Positions 1 to 12,090 of a DNA stretch of 64,000 nucleotides are shown here, piece after piece. A program made the position numbers and the translations under genes. This DNA comes from Sipunculus nudus (taxonomy: Eukaryota > Annelida > Sipuncula > Golfingiida > Sipunculidae), in contig CM049320.1 in the NCBI GenBank assembly GCA_026874595.1, forward strand, positions 9,985,464 to 10,049,463, written 5' to 3'. Each line of letters begins with the position of its first letter. Within the stretch, counting starts at the first letter, position 1. Below the pieces are notes generated by a model. The model saw only the letters and a list, made by a program, of their open reading frames with translations, did no database searches and was not told where the DNA came from.

Positions 1-2192
1 TGAAACATTTCGTCCATATTAAGCAATTTTCTAAAATTATATTCATTAGGTTCATGGTATGTTATTGGCAAATATTTATTACGCAAATCCGTGTACATAG
101 GACACTCTAGCAAAAAATGTGCTTCATCTTCAATAATATTAAAACCTTTCTTAAAACAATATTCACAGATCCTCTCTTCTCTGTTGATACCCAGTTGACG
201 GCCAACTTCTATAGCTAATTTATGACTAGAACATCTAAATCTGGCCAATGCATTTCTGTAACCTTTGTTTGTAACACATATTAAATATTTTTCAAGTGTA
301 AGCATAGATTTGAAAACTCCATAAGCATATAATTTACTACTAATATTTATATCATTATGCCATTCTTGTACTGCCATATCTTTTAGTCGTTGTTTGATAC
401 ACATGAGAAAACTATTAGAATCTCCAACATGTTGTGCCATCCACACATAACCAAATCCAGTGTGAAATAACAAGGATCTCATATGGGTAGCCCATGTTGT
501 TTTTCCCTTATAATCTAGCTTTACCAACATATTATAAATGTGTTTGGGATACCTACTTTCATCCATATGAAGAAGTCTAAGCCAATATTTCAAACAGCGC
601 TCAGAGGATTTTATAAATAAAGGAAGACGCCTACAGTCTCCTAATACTGCTGCATTTACAGTGCTACTATTTACTTTTAAAATATATTCACAGAATTTAT
701 ATTGAACTCTTTCTATCAACTCAACTCTACTAAAGCCCCAAAGCTCACTTCCATATAAAATAATTGGTACAACCATAATATCGAAGAGCTTAAAAAGCTG
801 ATTGATATTTAGATGCTGGTATTTATAATTAAATTTTTTTATCATACATACTACTTTATTTGCTTGTATTACTTGTTGCTTTTGTGTTTTTGTCCAAGAA
901 AGTTTATTAGTAAAGGTGATTCCAAGGTATTTGTAGTGAGATACAACATCTAGTTTCTTACCTTCAAAAAGCAATTTTCCGATTTTCGTAAAATACCTCC
1001 TCGACGACAAACCATAACTTTAGTTTTATTTAAATTTACTTTCATACCATAATTGCGGCAAAAATTGGCAATATGATCTATTTGTCTCTGAAGTCTTCCC
1101 GTTGTATCTGAAAAATTTACTATATCATCTGCAAACATAAGAGTAACTAAATTTGGAAGGTGTTCATTAATATAAGTTCCCTTACAACCAGAACTATTCA
1201 GTGTCAAATAAAACTCATTTATAAATATAGAAAATAATAACGGACTTACCATACATCCCTGTCTCGTCCCTAAAGTGCAAGAAAAATATCCTGTAGTTCC
1301 ATTATCTGTAAGAATACATGATTGCATTTTGGAGTACATTGACCTGATGACTTTTAAAATTTTTCCATTAATACCCTGTTTTTATAAAATATACCATAAA
1401 ATATCATGTTGGACACAATCAAAAGCCTGAGAAAAATCGATATAAATGCAATAGAATCTCCCCCTTCTTTTACTTAAATATTTTTGTATTAACCCCTGCA
1501 AAACAAAAGCATTATCAATTGTACAATAACCCTTCCTATACCCTGCCTGTGCCTCTGCCAATATATCTGAGTCCTCCACATAAACAAACAATCTATTATT
1601 CAGAATTTTAGTGAATAATTTACCAAATACATTTAATAAAGTTATTCCCCTGTAATTAGCCGGATCGTTTATCTGTCCACTTTTGTACAAAGGATATATA
1701 ATTCCTTTGCTCCATTCATCTGGGAAAAAACCTGTGTATAATATACTATTGTACAATTTTTCTAACAATGGAAGTAAAAATTTGATAATAAATTTTATCA
1801 TATCAAGTGTCAAACCATCTGGACCTGGTGCTTTACCTGTCGCCATCTGCTTAACTGCATATTCAATCTCATGTGTAGTGATATCATTATTAAGATAACC
1901 ACAATGCTTATTTTCATCAAAATGTTCTGCTATATATGCATTCACCATATTGTTTCTATGTCCTTCAATTTCATTTCTACTACCATTCAGCAAATCTTTA
2001 AAATATTTAAACCAGCAATCTGCATCAATACCAGTTGATATTCTTTGTTGTTTAAAGTTCTTTAGATATCTCCATAATTCATTAATATTTTTAGTGTTCA
2101 AAACTCTTGATATGGAATTATTTTCATGTTTTTCTTTCTTTTCAGCACATATATTCTTAAACTTTTGTCTTAATATTCTATAAGCCTTCAAG
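1..2192 (-). pseudogene. LINE (non-LTR retrotransposon) ORF2-like reverse transcriptase, 5'-truncated, runs off left edge
   Basis: On the minus strand a conceptual frame from 2192 to base 1 encodes a reverse transcriptase plus a C-terminal tail. Visible blocks in order are KAPGPDGL, the PANYRGITLLN stretch, IDFSQAFDCV, LGTRQGCMVSPLLF and the catalytic FADD (about 1125). A zinc-knuckle-like C-x2-C...H-x4-C follows near 100-170 (CEYC ... HFLLEC). Only two lesions are seen: an in-frame TAA at 1382-1384 and a frameshift near 975-990. After the frameshift the last ~325 codons stay open to the window edge. The endonuclease domain is missing, because the 5' end is cut at about 2192 where LTR sequence begins. 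The ATG at 2210-2212 is LTR-derived, not the native start. Family assignment within LINEs is not possible by eye. Few lesions suggest a fairly recent insertion. Confidence 0.9.
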
Positions 2193-2755
2193 CAACAAGT
2201 CAATACAATCATAGAGAAAATAATGTATGTGCACAGTATCTGGATACCAACGCCATCACAACGATAAGTCCTTTAAAAGTAAACTCTAGGAGAATGACAG
2301 TCCAGTGGAAAGTTCTTGCAACAACCAGAAAGTAAACTGACGTCTAAATGTATAAAATCGGGGAGAAAGTCTTTGAAAATCTATAATTGCCGCATTCTTC
2401 GGATAAGGTCCTGACACACGCTTCTGCGTCTGCTGCAATCTGCTCTGCTGTTCTCTCTGCCTTCCCGTTCTAAAACGCAGCCCCATTATATACCTTCACA
2501 CCTCAAGCCGAGAATTTTCCACTTCTCGAACAGTTTGTAAGGACCCTACTCAACAGTAAACACGCGTTTCAGGAATTCTCTAGAAAACATCGCCGTGCCT
2601 CTACACACCATGGTGTACACGTGATCTCGCCCCAAGCCAGCACAACAACAAGAGTTCAACCAGTACGGAATAACATAGAATGTAATACGCGGCCAGACAC
2701 GAGCGCCACAACAGGGGTTTCGCCCGTCTCACATAATAAAAAGAGCACTGTAACA
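2193..2755 (-). mobile_element. LTR fragment, TGTTACAG family (copy A)
   Basis: The minus strand starts TGTTACAG at 2755 and follows the same course as the LTR copies at 15915-16752 and 27269-28115, including a TATA-like block near 2490 and the CGAGAATTTTCCACTTCTCG block on the plus strand. It stops at about 2193, where the 5'-truncated LINE begins, so roughly the last third of the LTR is absent. Its outer end touches an (AT)-rich tract (GTAACA followed by atatata). Short open frames here are by-products of the LTR. Confidence 0.75.
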
Positions 2756-4379
2756 ATATATATAAATAGAGGGAAAAACAAAATGCAAGCATGGTCGAGA
2801 ACATAACCTCCGTGGCACAGACAGATTAGGTGAATATCTCGGACCGATTAACCATTTAATATTCCACCCTATGTCCACATTAACTCAGTGGGCTCATATC
2901 AAACAAACGAGTTCTGCAGAATTTGGGACAAAAAATATAAAGTAATTATTCGTATTTGATATGACATTAAAGTCAACATAGAAAAAAAAAACCACAGACA
3001 ATGGCCAAAAATCAACGTTTTTGTCGTGATTTTATTATGCGCTCCAGGTAAACTCATTATACACGTTTCAATTAACTTCATGGTAAATATTCTTTAAATG
3101 TCAACACATTCTGCCATCGCTGTAGTCTGAGAGCTCAATATTATGCAGAATAATTCGTTTGCTATATTTCAGGTTGCTATAGAAAGGAGGTTATTGTAAC
3201 TGATTTGATTAATTTTATTCGGGAAATGAGATTTGTTCACATAATAAATGCCTGTTTGTCAGGTTTATTGCATAAAGGCGTAATTTTATTTCATTTTGTT
3301 ACCGGTCATTACGTTTTCAACAGACAAAATAACGTTAAGCCACATCACACTTTTATTGATAATAACCACATCCAGGGATAGAATAATGCGTCATCTTTTA
3401 CACAGAATCTTTGGGAATCCTAATCATAAAGGTTACCTGGAAAGTGATATAAAAACTGTGAGACTGTTAAGATCAAGTATTCATAGTATATAGCATGGGT
3501 GTGGATTGCATTATTTCCATCCCTACATCCTGCATGGCAATTAGTCTTTCATTAGTTATAAAAACTAGTTGTACAATCCATATAAAATAAAAAAAAATAA
3601 TATGTGTAAGACCCTGTTACAGCGATCGAGAACAGGTGTATTATCATGGTTTTTTCTTATTGAAAAATATATTAGTTTTTATGGGGACGTGGGTTGTCAT
3701 ACCATTAAGTTGAAAAGCATCGTGTGTATGACGTAACTATCAGCCAATAAGATTCTTCCTGTACACAACGCTTCATCAACATCATGCAGCACTCTTTCAA
3801 AGTAGTTCCTCGCAGAGACAGCTTACATTAAGAAATGATTTTTTTCTCAAAGCCACAAAAAACCATACACTTAATCCGTTAATCAGTTACCCGACGACAA
3901 TGGGTGATACGAATTGTCCAACCAGTCGTTTTGACTTCACGTGGCGAATCTAAAAAAATTAGGGCAACACCAACAGCACGAGCGTAACGAGTGTAGCCAA
4001 TACATAACACGACGCACGTTGTTAACATTTTATTACAGTAGCTTCCGCTTATCAGAGATACATTGTTTTTTTGTGAAAGTTGGTAACCAAAATCCTCATC
4101 CAATTTCTTCAAGTCATGATATTTTTTTAATTTTTTTTTTTTGTTTGACGTTACCATCTTAATTAAGCATACGTGCATCTGAAGTATTTTATTCTGGTTT
4201 CGGACCACATGACAGGGCTGTATATCCCGCTTCCTCTCATTTTTTATCCCGGAGTTAACCAGGCCCGGTGACTTCTTCACCTGTTGGCCCTGGGTGTGCC
4301 GTCTCCGTAGCTGGGTCATACCACCGAGTCACCCCGAAAGGCGCACTCGTTTTTAAGTTAAACAAGGCTGCTGGGCATG
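2756..4379. other. Intergenic, no recognised feature
   Basis: AT-rich sequence with short open frames that show no recognisable domain, codon pattern or splice context. I see no repeat shared with the rest of the window. Confidence 0.5.
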
Positions 4380-4465
4380 GCCTTCCCATTAAGCCTGTAG
4401 AGCGCTCACACTAGCTGGAGGTCGACCGTTGCTTTGAGTCCTGTAATCTACCCCTGAGCCACAGA
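4380..4465 (-). repeat. tRNA-derived repeat head (SINE-like)
   Basis: The minus strand reads an A-box-like TGGCTCAGGGGTAGA near 4455, followed about 30 nt later by a degenerate B box (GGTCGACCTCC). This suggests a decayed tRNA-derived SINE head. No clear tail or target-site duplication is visible. Confidence 0.35.
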
Positions 4466-5009
4466 TGCCGGTAAAGCATGAAATCTTATATTTATAATTT
4501 ACATATAAATTGTTTCACTAAGGGAAGCTTCTACAGCACATTGAAAGTTCTAAGAGGAAAATTCCTCTTTCAGGTTTTTTTCCCTCAGAATTTTGTATTT
4601 GTGGGGAAAAGTGTAGTGTTCGAGGTTTTATTAAATTATAATTTATACTACTCTGAAAAATTAACTAATCATTTAAACCTTCAGAAACAATGTATTATTT
4701 GTATAGACAAACCCTTTACTTTATATCAGTTCTGGTAAATAAAGAAAACGAACTTTTTCAAATAAATGAGTTTGAATAAAAGTGATATCGTTTTCTTATG
4801 ACATTTGTTATCATTAAATATAAAATATCTTATATGACCGTGTCTAAGTGTGATCATGTGGCCTTGAAATAAAACACAATTTAAGTTAAGATATACAAAA
4901 ATGATGACCTTTAACGGATGATGAATTATCTATAAGTTGTCGACTTGTCGTTAGAAACATGAGGCACCTAAAACATTTCTACTTCAGATAATTAAAGGTC
5001 AATGCCCGG

Positions 5010-5208
5010 TGTTACCGGATGCAGATAAAAGCCGACCAAGCTGTCTCGCTGTTGGAGCTTTCTTTTCCAGCGAAGCGGTTGAAATACCGGACATGTGCGC
5101 CCCCGACATGAGTTCGAATCCCGGATCGGTCTGTCACACCCCAGGAAGAAATGGACGACCAGGTTTCTTTAAACGCTAAATCAGGCAGATTGAAACTCTC
5201 AGGTAACA
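5010..5208 (+). mobile_element. Solo tRNA-like LTR (TRIM-related, longer subfamily)
   Basis: It starts TGTTACC and ends GGTAACA. The order of blocks matches the minus strand of the 49-kb TRIM LTRs: ATAAAAGC, then GACCAAGCTGTCTCGC, then A box CAGCGAAGCGGTTG (5069), then CCGGACATGTGCGC, then B box AGTTCGAATCCCGG and GATCGG. The 3' half differs and is longer. Neither a primer-binding site nor a polypurine tract flanks it, so it is called solo. Confidence 0.65.
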
Positions 5209-5291
5209 CAAAAAAATGAAAAAGACATTAGTAAACCAACAATAGGATATGTTAAAATATATTAACATTTCTCTGGAGAGGCCTTCTACAC

Positions 5292-5293
<2 letters not shown>

Positions 5294-5331
<38 letters not shown>
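5294..5331. repeat. (TA)n microsatellite
   Basis: Interrupted TA repeat. The ~90 bp before it (5207-5295) is about three-quarters alike to 11204-11290, which also leads into a CA/TA tract. Confidence 0.85.
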
Positions 5332-5404
5332 AATATAAAAGATGATCACTATAGTCCACATAATTAAAAACTATCACTAAGTTATGTTTACTCCTTTGAT
5401 AAAC

Positions 5405-5920
5405 ACTCGCAGTTCACTTGTTAACACCTCCCCGGATCACATGATCGACGCGCAAACGTGACATCGGAATGTAACCTATAAGCTCAATCTGCTTACACGT
5501 TGTGTACACAAGGATTCTTCAGCGCTACACGCCACCAATCAACTGTCCTTCGCGAGAGTACGCGCTCGTCCCTCAAAGCAGAGTCCACAAAGCACAGACT
5601 GATAGGCGCACAGCTTATTCTAAATGAACTTAAAAGTAATGTCTTGCACAGCTGGTGATTTCATCCAGCATCAAATACCTGAATATGCCCCCCCCCCGTA
5701 CCTTTATCGTTTAGCGTATAAATAATATCCCGGCCTGTTACTGGAAGTGCTCATGGTAGTTACAGATCGCCGGTTTACCAGTCCTTCGGTTTTTTCAATA
5801 CCCTCTCTGTAGCCCGTTACATAGGTATCTGCGTGGCCGTCCCGAAACAGTGAAGATTTACGCTTACAGCTGTTTAGAATCTGATAAACGCAGACATGCC
5901 TCTGGACTGCAGACAGTCGT
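5405..5920. repeat. Unnamed ~520-bp dispersed repeat, copy 1
   Basis: It aligns along its whole length with 16762-17288 in the same orientation. Shared blocks include CCGGATCACATGATCGACGC, GCGCACAGCTTATTCTA, AAGTAATGTCTTGCACAGCT, CTGTTACTGGAAG and AGAATCTGATAAACGCAGAC. No coding capacity. The pair brackets the Gmr1-like element, so they may be its LTRs, but I find no primer-binding site or polypurine tract at the inner edges. Confidence 0.7.
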
Positions 5921-6710
5921 CATACTACACCCAACTGGTGCGCTGATCAGGCGTTTGTAACGAGGTCTTGTTATCCATGGTTTATATATGTCTATCGATA
6001 TCACACGTCCTGACCGTCATCTGACCAATCATTTCACAGAACTATACGGCATGTCATAAACTGCATAAATCTTTAAATGGACACGTCTCCAAAGATCAAA
6101 TCCTGAGGAAAAAAGCAAAATAAGCCGGTGCGCCGCTTTTGATGTTGCTATAGGAACTGTCGAGACATGAGTCGGTAAACTGTACTGAGAAGTAAACTGT
6201 ACTGAAATAAACATCATATTAGGCACCTGTGTTCTCTAAACTAAGTCCCAATAATCTAAACAAGATACTCCATATTAAGGTACAATAAATAATAAAAAAA
6301 AATCTGGTAATACTTCTTACTTAAATACGCAATAAAATAACTAAGTCACAGTCCTTTGGTGACATGACCCCCCCACCCCCACCCTTGAAAGAAAATATGT
6401 AGTATTTATTCGATGCGTATAGATCCATTTCAGGTTATATGAAATCATTATGCAATATATCTACTCATCTATATATATACATTGTTCGTTTTAACCAAAG
6501 TCAACAGTATCAAATTCAATACATCACTCTGGTCACCAACTTAAAAAGTCAGGCCCATAAGTAAGTTTGCCAGAAACAGCCTGTATCTCAAATTTAAACT
6601 CTTGTCATGTCCATTTCAGTGTTCTCTTGATTACGCAAATGGCTTTGATAATACACTTGAGGGTGTTGTGGATTGTTTAAATCGTGACCGGTCTACATGA
6701 CATGGAAATC
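5921..6710. other. No recognised feature
   Basis: AT-rich spacer between the ~520-bp repeat and the RNase H relic, with a C-rich run near 6367-6384. I see nothing coding. Confidence 0.4.
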
Positions 6711-6980
6711 TCAAATTTCTAAACTGCCAAAACAATGGCCAAACACTATGGTAATTTCGATCGTAGAGTAATTTCTCTTTCTAGCAAGTAATTTCCTGCT
6801 AGCATAAGCAATCAGATGTAGCATCCATTTTTGCTCCTCCTTAAGGAAACTTCCGATTCCGACATCCGACGCATCGCATTTCAGGTAGAACCGCTTACTA
6901 AAATCTTGCATTCTTAGAATGGTGGGATCAGCTAGCTTAGCTTTAAGGAAGCTGTACACATGCACATGAACCGCTGCCAA
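6711..6980 (-). pseudogene. RNase H domain fragment of Gmr1-like Gypsy element
   Basis: The minus-strand frame shows CDASDVGIGSFLKEE followed by HLIAYASRKLLARKRNYST, the usual N-terminal RNase H block of Ty3/Gypsy pol (CDAS carries the first catalytic Asp). It lies directly downstream of the RT relic in the element's own direction. The C-terminal half of RNase H is not recognisable. Confidence 0.85.
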
Positions 6981-7198
6981 TCCAGTTTGTTGGCTGCCCT
7001 TTCCTAGTAAGGTACGTTAGCGGAACTGCTATCCTGGCATAGTTCGGTTCGACCTTTCGGGAATAACGGTAAGGCTTTAAACGGCTCGCAAGGTTTTGTT
7101 GGTTTTCGGTCTTTCTGCGCTCTGGATTTTCTTAAGCAGCTAATTATTCAGTGCCTACAAGATGGCCCTGATCTTCTAGACTGGGATAATCTACATTG

Positions 7199-7700
7199 TT
7201 ATTCATTCATTGCATAGATCGCTATTTTAGCCGCAAGGTTGGCTCGTTCTAGTCTGGCTAGCACTTCTCTGAGTGTCCTTACATGCTCGTCCCACCATTC
7301 CGCGTATACAATCACGTCGTTTCGTAGCAGATCACGTTTGACATGCCGCTGAAAAACTTCCACATCATTGCGGATAAACACTGCCCCTGAACTGGTAATG
7401 TCCGTCAGGCGTTACAAAAACCGTTTTGTCTCTAGATACATCAGACAAAGGAATCTGCCAGTAGCCTTTCGTCAGATCGATCCAGATAAAGTACTGGCTT
7501 TTTGCTACTTCCGTGAACAAAATTTCCGGTTCTGGCATCGGTTCTTGATCGCATAGTCTCTCTCAACTCAAACGTAACACGATACGGTTTTGACTTCATG
7601 GGTGTATCGGACGTGAGTCGAATATGACATGCAATGATATCGGTGAGTTTGAGGACATCTGTGAATACTTCCCTGTACTGTTTCAACAGATCGTGTATCT
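7199..7700 (-). pseudogene. Gypsy reverse transcriptase, frameshifted, catalytic site mutated
   Basis: Three minus-strand frames together give an RT. At 7686-7560 is the N-terminal block (REVFTDVLKLTD, then HIRLTSDTPMKSKPY). At about 7498-7370 is the palm block (IDLTKGYWQIPLSDVSRDK, then PDGHYQF). At 7381-7199 is the region expected around the YVDD box. There the sequence reads RNDVIVYAEWWDEH, so the first of the two catalytic aspartates is Asn. At least two frameshifts and a short deletion separate the blocks. It cannot encode an active enzyme. Confidence 0.85.
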
Positions 7701-7741
7701 CGCGCCGATATCACTTTACAAGCTCGGCATTAACCTGTACG

Positions 7742-8830
7742 TCACGTTGATGGTAACGACACACGGGAGAATTCGTCTACTCCCTCGAGGTTTAGTTCTC
7801 CGACTAAAGGAGATTTAGATTCACAATCCGGATTATTCGGTTCTGGTACAGTTTCGTTCGTACTCAAGGTGACCGCAACTAAGACATGCTGAGGATCAGC
7901 CGTGATCCAATAGCGTTTCAGCATATTCACATGGAAGATCTTGACCTTGTTGTCGACCTTGACCCAATCGCCTAGGCCAACTACTTTACCTACAATGCTG
8001 TAGGGGCCTTTCCACTGAACTAACAGCTTGTTTCCGTCCGTTGGGATGAATAGCAACACTTAAACCCGATCTCAAAGGATTGACTCAAAGCTTCGTTAGA
8101 TAACGCGCCCGTATCGCTCAACTTGTCCTGGCGGTCAAGCACGTATGGATACATAGTCTTTGTTTCCGCATCCGCATCGCGCTCGGTTCACAGATCGCGT
8201 ATAATTCGCATTGGACCTCTTACAACTTGCCAGCAGAGCAACGTGCTCTCGTGTGGTTTTTCTCTATATGCAAAGAGCACTGCGCTCAAATATCGGTCCC
8301 AAACTCATGGTCTCACCGTGCACATCCGCTTTAACATCAGTTTCAGTGTACCGTCGAATCTTTCTACATTCCCGTTGGACATCGGGTGATACGGTGTAGT
8401 AGTAAGCTGCTTACCAGACAGCACACGGCTAACTTCCCTCAAGAGGTCAGATGCGAACAGACTCCCAATGTCTGTGAGTACTTCCGGCGGTACTCCTACA
8501 CATACATAGATGTCGACTTACGCGTCGGCTACGGTCGCGGTGTCTATATTCTTCTAGGCCACTGCCTCAGGTTAACGCGTAGTGTAGTCCATGATGGTAA
8601 GTATGTAACAATGACCCTTGTCGGACGCGGGATGGATAGGCGATCCTACGCCAAGGGTTGTCGATAAGGGGCATCTTTCCTAACGTTGCCCCAGGCACTT
8701 TGCCTTTCGGTGTGGCTTTTTGACATATGGAAAACGACTTGCAGAACGCTGCTTTTCAGCGTGCATCCCCTTCTAGTAGAACTGATCCGATCTACGCTTT
8801 GATGGCCCGCCATAATCTCCCCAAGCCCAT
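7742..8830 (-). pseudogene. Integrase of Gmr1-like Gypsy element, located upstream of RT
   Basis: In minus-strand order I read FY(stop)KGMHAEK and CKSFSICQK (zinc-binding region, about 8785-8720), then GKMPLIDNPW, PIHPASDKGH...DYT, PEAVA, PPEVLTDIGS, FASDLLREVSRVLS, and GNVERFDGTLKLMLKRMC (about 8370-8320). The C-terminal block at 8059-7742 (LLVQWKGPYSIVGKV, FHVNMLKRYW) completes it. One Cys of the expected CxxCxxC region is Phe. TAG and TAA stops interrupt the core. Its position between protease and RT is the notable point: standard Gypsy elements put integrase last. Confidence 0.88.
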
Positions 8831-8976
8831 CTTCATAACATCAGTCCGTAATGACTAGGGTACCACGATCCCCGATCCATGCGAATCACCTCATGGATCT
8901 CGCGCAATTCGGAATAAGAATTCGTCCTTAACCTTGAAAGTGCTATCATTTCCGATAGCAGACTTCCAGTACGGAG

Positions 8977-9420
8977 TTAATAACGGATCTTTTCCTTCGC
9001 CTTAAAAAAATCGACCGAACCTACATTAGCGACTGGACTGGCTACATATGAACTTCGCGTTGGCAACTTTCGCTTACATACAGCGGCACGAGTTTCTACC
9101 TCGGACGTAACTTCCGGTGGTGACTCAACGTTACCACTTACTATGTCTGGATTCCGACAAGACTTCCAAGTAGGATTCGGATCGTTCGGAACTGGCATTC
9201 CTGATACGTTTTCTAATGCTAAGCCGCAAACGACATCTCCGACTACTATCGCTTTGATAGTTCCCACAAAATAGGGAAAATCTGTACTCATCATCGCTGT
9301 AGGAAAACGTCTAACTGATCCGTCAAACAACCGACACTCGAAGTTGTGTCCGATGAATTGGTCCGGATCCACGTATGTAACACCTACTTCTGCTGAAGGG
9401 CAACCGGAATCGTGTAACAC
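8977..9420 (-). pseudogene. Aspartic protease region of Gmr1-like Gypsy element
   Basis: The frame begins VLHDSGCPSA, matching the retropepsin D-S/T-G motif context. It continues FECRLFDGSVRRFP, then MMSTDFPYFVGTIKAIV and PVPNDPNP, the layout usual for this Gypsy lineage (DGS, then SPYFVG, then a DPDP-like end). It sits between the gag and integrase relics in the right order and strand. Confidence 0.75.
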
Positions 9421-10181
9421 CTTGGCACCATGCCGTTATATAACCCTTCGCAAATTGGTAAAGATCTACCCCCCTCTTCCAGAGCAGTCGAACCGTATAA
9501 TTGACCCTGTTTATCCGAATCCGGATTATCGGAACAGACGGTTTCCGACTCGGACTCCGTAACAACTGTTGACATAGACTCGGACTTACGCTGAGGTAAA
9601 GTCCCCTACCTACTACTCGGCTTAGCCCACGCTGTTCAACAGCTGAGTGCAAGGCTGGTTGGGTAGACCTCGGCACTGGTCTGATTACATTCACGCGCCT
9701 TATGCCGCAACCGTTACATATGAATTAGCCTAAGCCTTGCGATGGCTAACCTGACTGTTCACGTAACTTGTGATCAACATCACTTTTCTCTTGGCTGAGT
9801 TATTTGCTGCCCTGCTCGGGGAGCACTATTACGGGAACTCACCGTAAAACTGTGTAAGTCGTTGGCCTCCGTTTAGCTCTTGGCCATCTCCGCCATGCTA
9901 TCAATATCGTGACCCTGATAAAACACAGAGAGATCCTTGCTTCAAATCTCCAAATACTGTTCACGTATCAGCAAGTCAACTAACTAATTGAAATCATCGC
10001 CTATACCTGCCATCTCGATCCAATGTCAAATGTCCACTAAGCCGTACCACGAACTGACCGGGAGCTTCGCCACATACTGGCCTACAAGTACGAAACTTGT
10101 TACGTAACCTTCCATAGTCATCTGGTAACGCTTTAGAAGAGGTAACTTTAGCTTATCGTAGTACATGGCGTCGCTAACTGC

Positions 10182-10418
10182 TTACTGCGTGTAAATATTG
10201 AGCGCCTTACCACGCAAAGAAACTGCAGTACAAAGCCCAGCTATCTCGATCGTAGTTACGACACAACGCTCAAATCGCTCTAGAAACACGTCTGGCTTAT
10301 CGTGCTGCACGTCAAACGGAGAAGACTTGAATTTCAGGGCCGATTCCCTACTCGTCTTCTGTTTACTATCACCTTCAACGCTAGACTCTTTACTGATGGC
10401 TGCCTTTAATTGTAGCAA
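10182..10418 (-). pseudogene. Gag-like fragment of Gmr1-like Gypsy element
   Basis: A 78-codon minus frame has a polar, Lys/Ser/Glu-rich N-terminus, then PFDVQHDKPDVFLERFERC and a short LRGKALNIY block. This is the common core of metazoan Gypsy gag proteins. Only this core is legible, and the rest toward 9.7 kb is too degraded to read. Confidence 0.6.
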
Positions 10419-10550
10419 TTCTATCTCGTCAGCTCTGGCTACACGTTTCCGTTTTATCGCTCTCTCTTTACGATCTAACCCTCTTTGTCTAGCCCTTTCG
10501 TCGCGCTTGGCGTCTGCCTTTTGCTTGACTTAAAGCCACATTCGTGAATG

Positions 10551-11280
10551 GACTTCAAAGTTTCCATGTTTACGGTTAAACTTACCGACTATGCAAGTGA
10601 ACCGCGTAAAATATACAAAAATATGCAAACGTAAACAATAAACGCTGGCAAAGTGAACTGGTGTTACCCTAACAATCACACGCGGGTTGCACCGAAAATC
10701 AAAAGACGCACGGACCGACGGATAAACAGCAAGTGTGTGATATTAAAGTCTGAGTACACCAATCAAAAGGAAACACCTACCTATCGTATGACTTCTTTCA
10801 AAATATCACCACTTAAATCAATTAATTTAATTAAACTAAACAGTTCTTACTGTCAAAGCTCCACTCTAGTCTGAATGCTTATCAAACGTGTAACAGTGGT
10901 TTACCATATCAGTGAGTAATTGCCGAGCACATAGCAGTGGTCTACCATATCAAAGTATTAATCTGCATAAATTCAGCACTAACTCTCAATTTCAAATATT
11001 ACAAAGCATTCATCAATCCGGAGAAGATATACTGATTACCAATATGAAAAATTTACTAAATACTCAGGAAATAACATGTGTGACATGATGTTAGTTGAGA
11101 AATCCTGGAAACATGCTCGCTATTAAATGTTACACCCGAAGGACTGGACGATAAGGTTCCTTAAAACGGTAGACCAGACTGGCAAAAACTTTCACATACA
11201 CTCCAAAAGATGAAAAAAGCGACGAGTAAACATACAATAATTTATATTAAAATACACTTACATTTCTCTTGAGAGGCGTT
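10551..11280. other. No recognised feature
   Basis: AT-rich spacer. It holds a short local duplication (CAGTGGTTTACCATATCA near 10895 and CAGTGGTCTACCATATCA near 10935). Probably the decayed 5' leader of the Gypsy element, but this is a guess from position only. Confidence 0.35.
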
Positions 11281-11281
11281 C

Positions 11282-11317
11282 CACACCCACACCAACATAC
11301 ACACACACACACACCCT

Positions 11318-11380
<63 letters not shown>
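11282..11380. repeat. (CA)n then (TA)n microsatellite
   Basis: CA-rich repeat to 11330, then 25 TA units to 11380. The tract stops abruptly at TGTTGTGAGC. Confidence 0.95.
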
Positions 11381-11386
<6 letters not shown>

Positions 11387-11952
11387 GAGCCACTGAAGCA
11401 CTGATGTCCCCTAAAGCCACCATCACACGAGAAGGAGATCTAACCTAGCAGATCGGCGTTGATCGACATGAACATGGGAAAAACCGTCCATGTGTGACGG
11501 CTATGCCGCTGTCAATAGGCTTGCACGACGTGTACAATTGCTATATTCGGCCGTTTAATGCCGTTCCTACCACGTTGTATGGCGCTGCTACACCGTCGCT
11601 TATGATCAAACTGCGTTCCCCTTACGTCCACATGAGGTCCCTACAACCCACTGAAGAGCTCAGTCCACGACAGGGCTGCGATCATGATGATCCCGCAACA
11701 ACCGGCCCCCTGTAGGATTTTTCCCACATATAACAGAAAACAACACAGAATTTTTAAATTACAAAGTTGCCGAAATATCTGTCCTTTATATTTTACTGCC
11801 AATCTGATAGATACACGTGATCAACAGGGAGCTAGCAGGGTCGTGGCAGGCTACTGAACTTCGCCTTATATCGATTATCCTTAGCCCCTTAACACGTCTA
11901 AATGACTAAACCTAGTGCTGACCAGACGTATGCCAGTTGCCCACGTCTGCAT

Positions 11953-12090
11953 CATTCAGGTGCACGCAGAAGAGTGGTCAGGCCTGAACATTCCCGGCTG
12001 TAGGCCAGCAACCTTTACAATAGGGGTGGCCTATAAATGGGCCAGTCCAAATACTGATAGCTGACGGGTAGTAGGCCTGATGTCTTACAC
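11953..12090 (+). repeat. 138-bp direct repeat, left copy
   Basis: From CATTCAGGTGCACGCAGAAG to GATGTCTTACAC, it is nearly identical to 14140-14277. Both copies are exactly 138 bp long, with only scattered substitutions. Confidence 0.9.

Larger units (their letters stand above)
6711..10550 (-). mobile_element. Degenerate Gmr1-like Ty3/Gypsy retrotransposon (gag-PR-INT-RT-RH)
   Basis: All five domains are on one strand in a continuous 3.7-kb stretch, each separated by only tens to a few hundred bases. The domain order is therefore unlikely to come from shuffling. Base composition here is more GC-balanced, with many CG dinucleotides, than the surrounding AT-rich DNA. Flanking LTRs are not confidently identified; the ~520-bp repeats at 5405 and 16762 are candidates. 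Confidence 0.8.

Noticed and set aside
3879-4319. 146-codon minus-strand open frame
   Set aside because: No recognisable domain, biased toward Lys runs from poly-T DNA, overlaps a tRNA-derived repeat, and has no splice or codon support.
8386-8667. Plus-strand frames over 8.1-8.7 kb and 9.3-9.6 kb
   Set aside because: They are antisense shadows of the integrase and protease relics.
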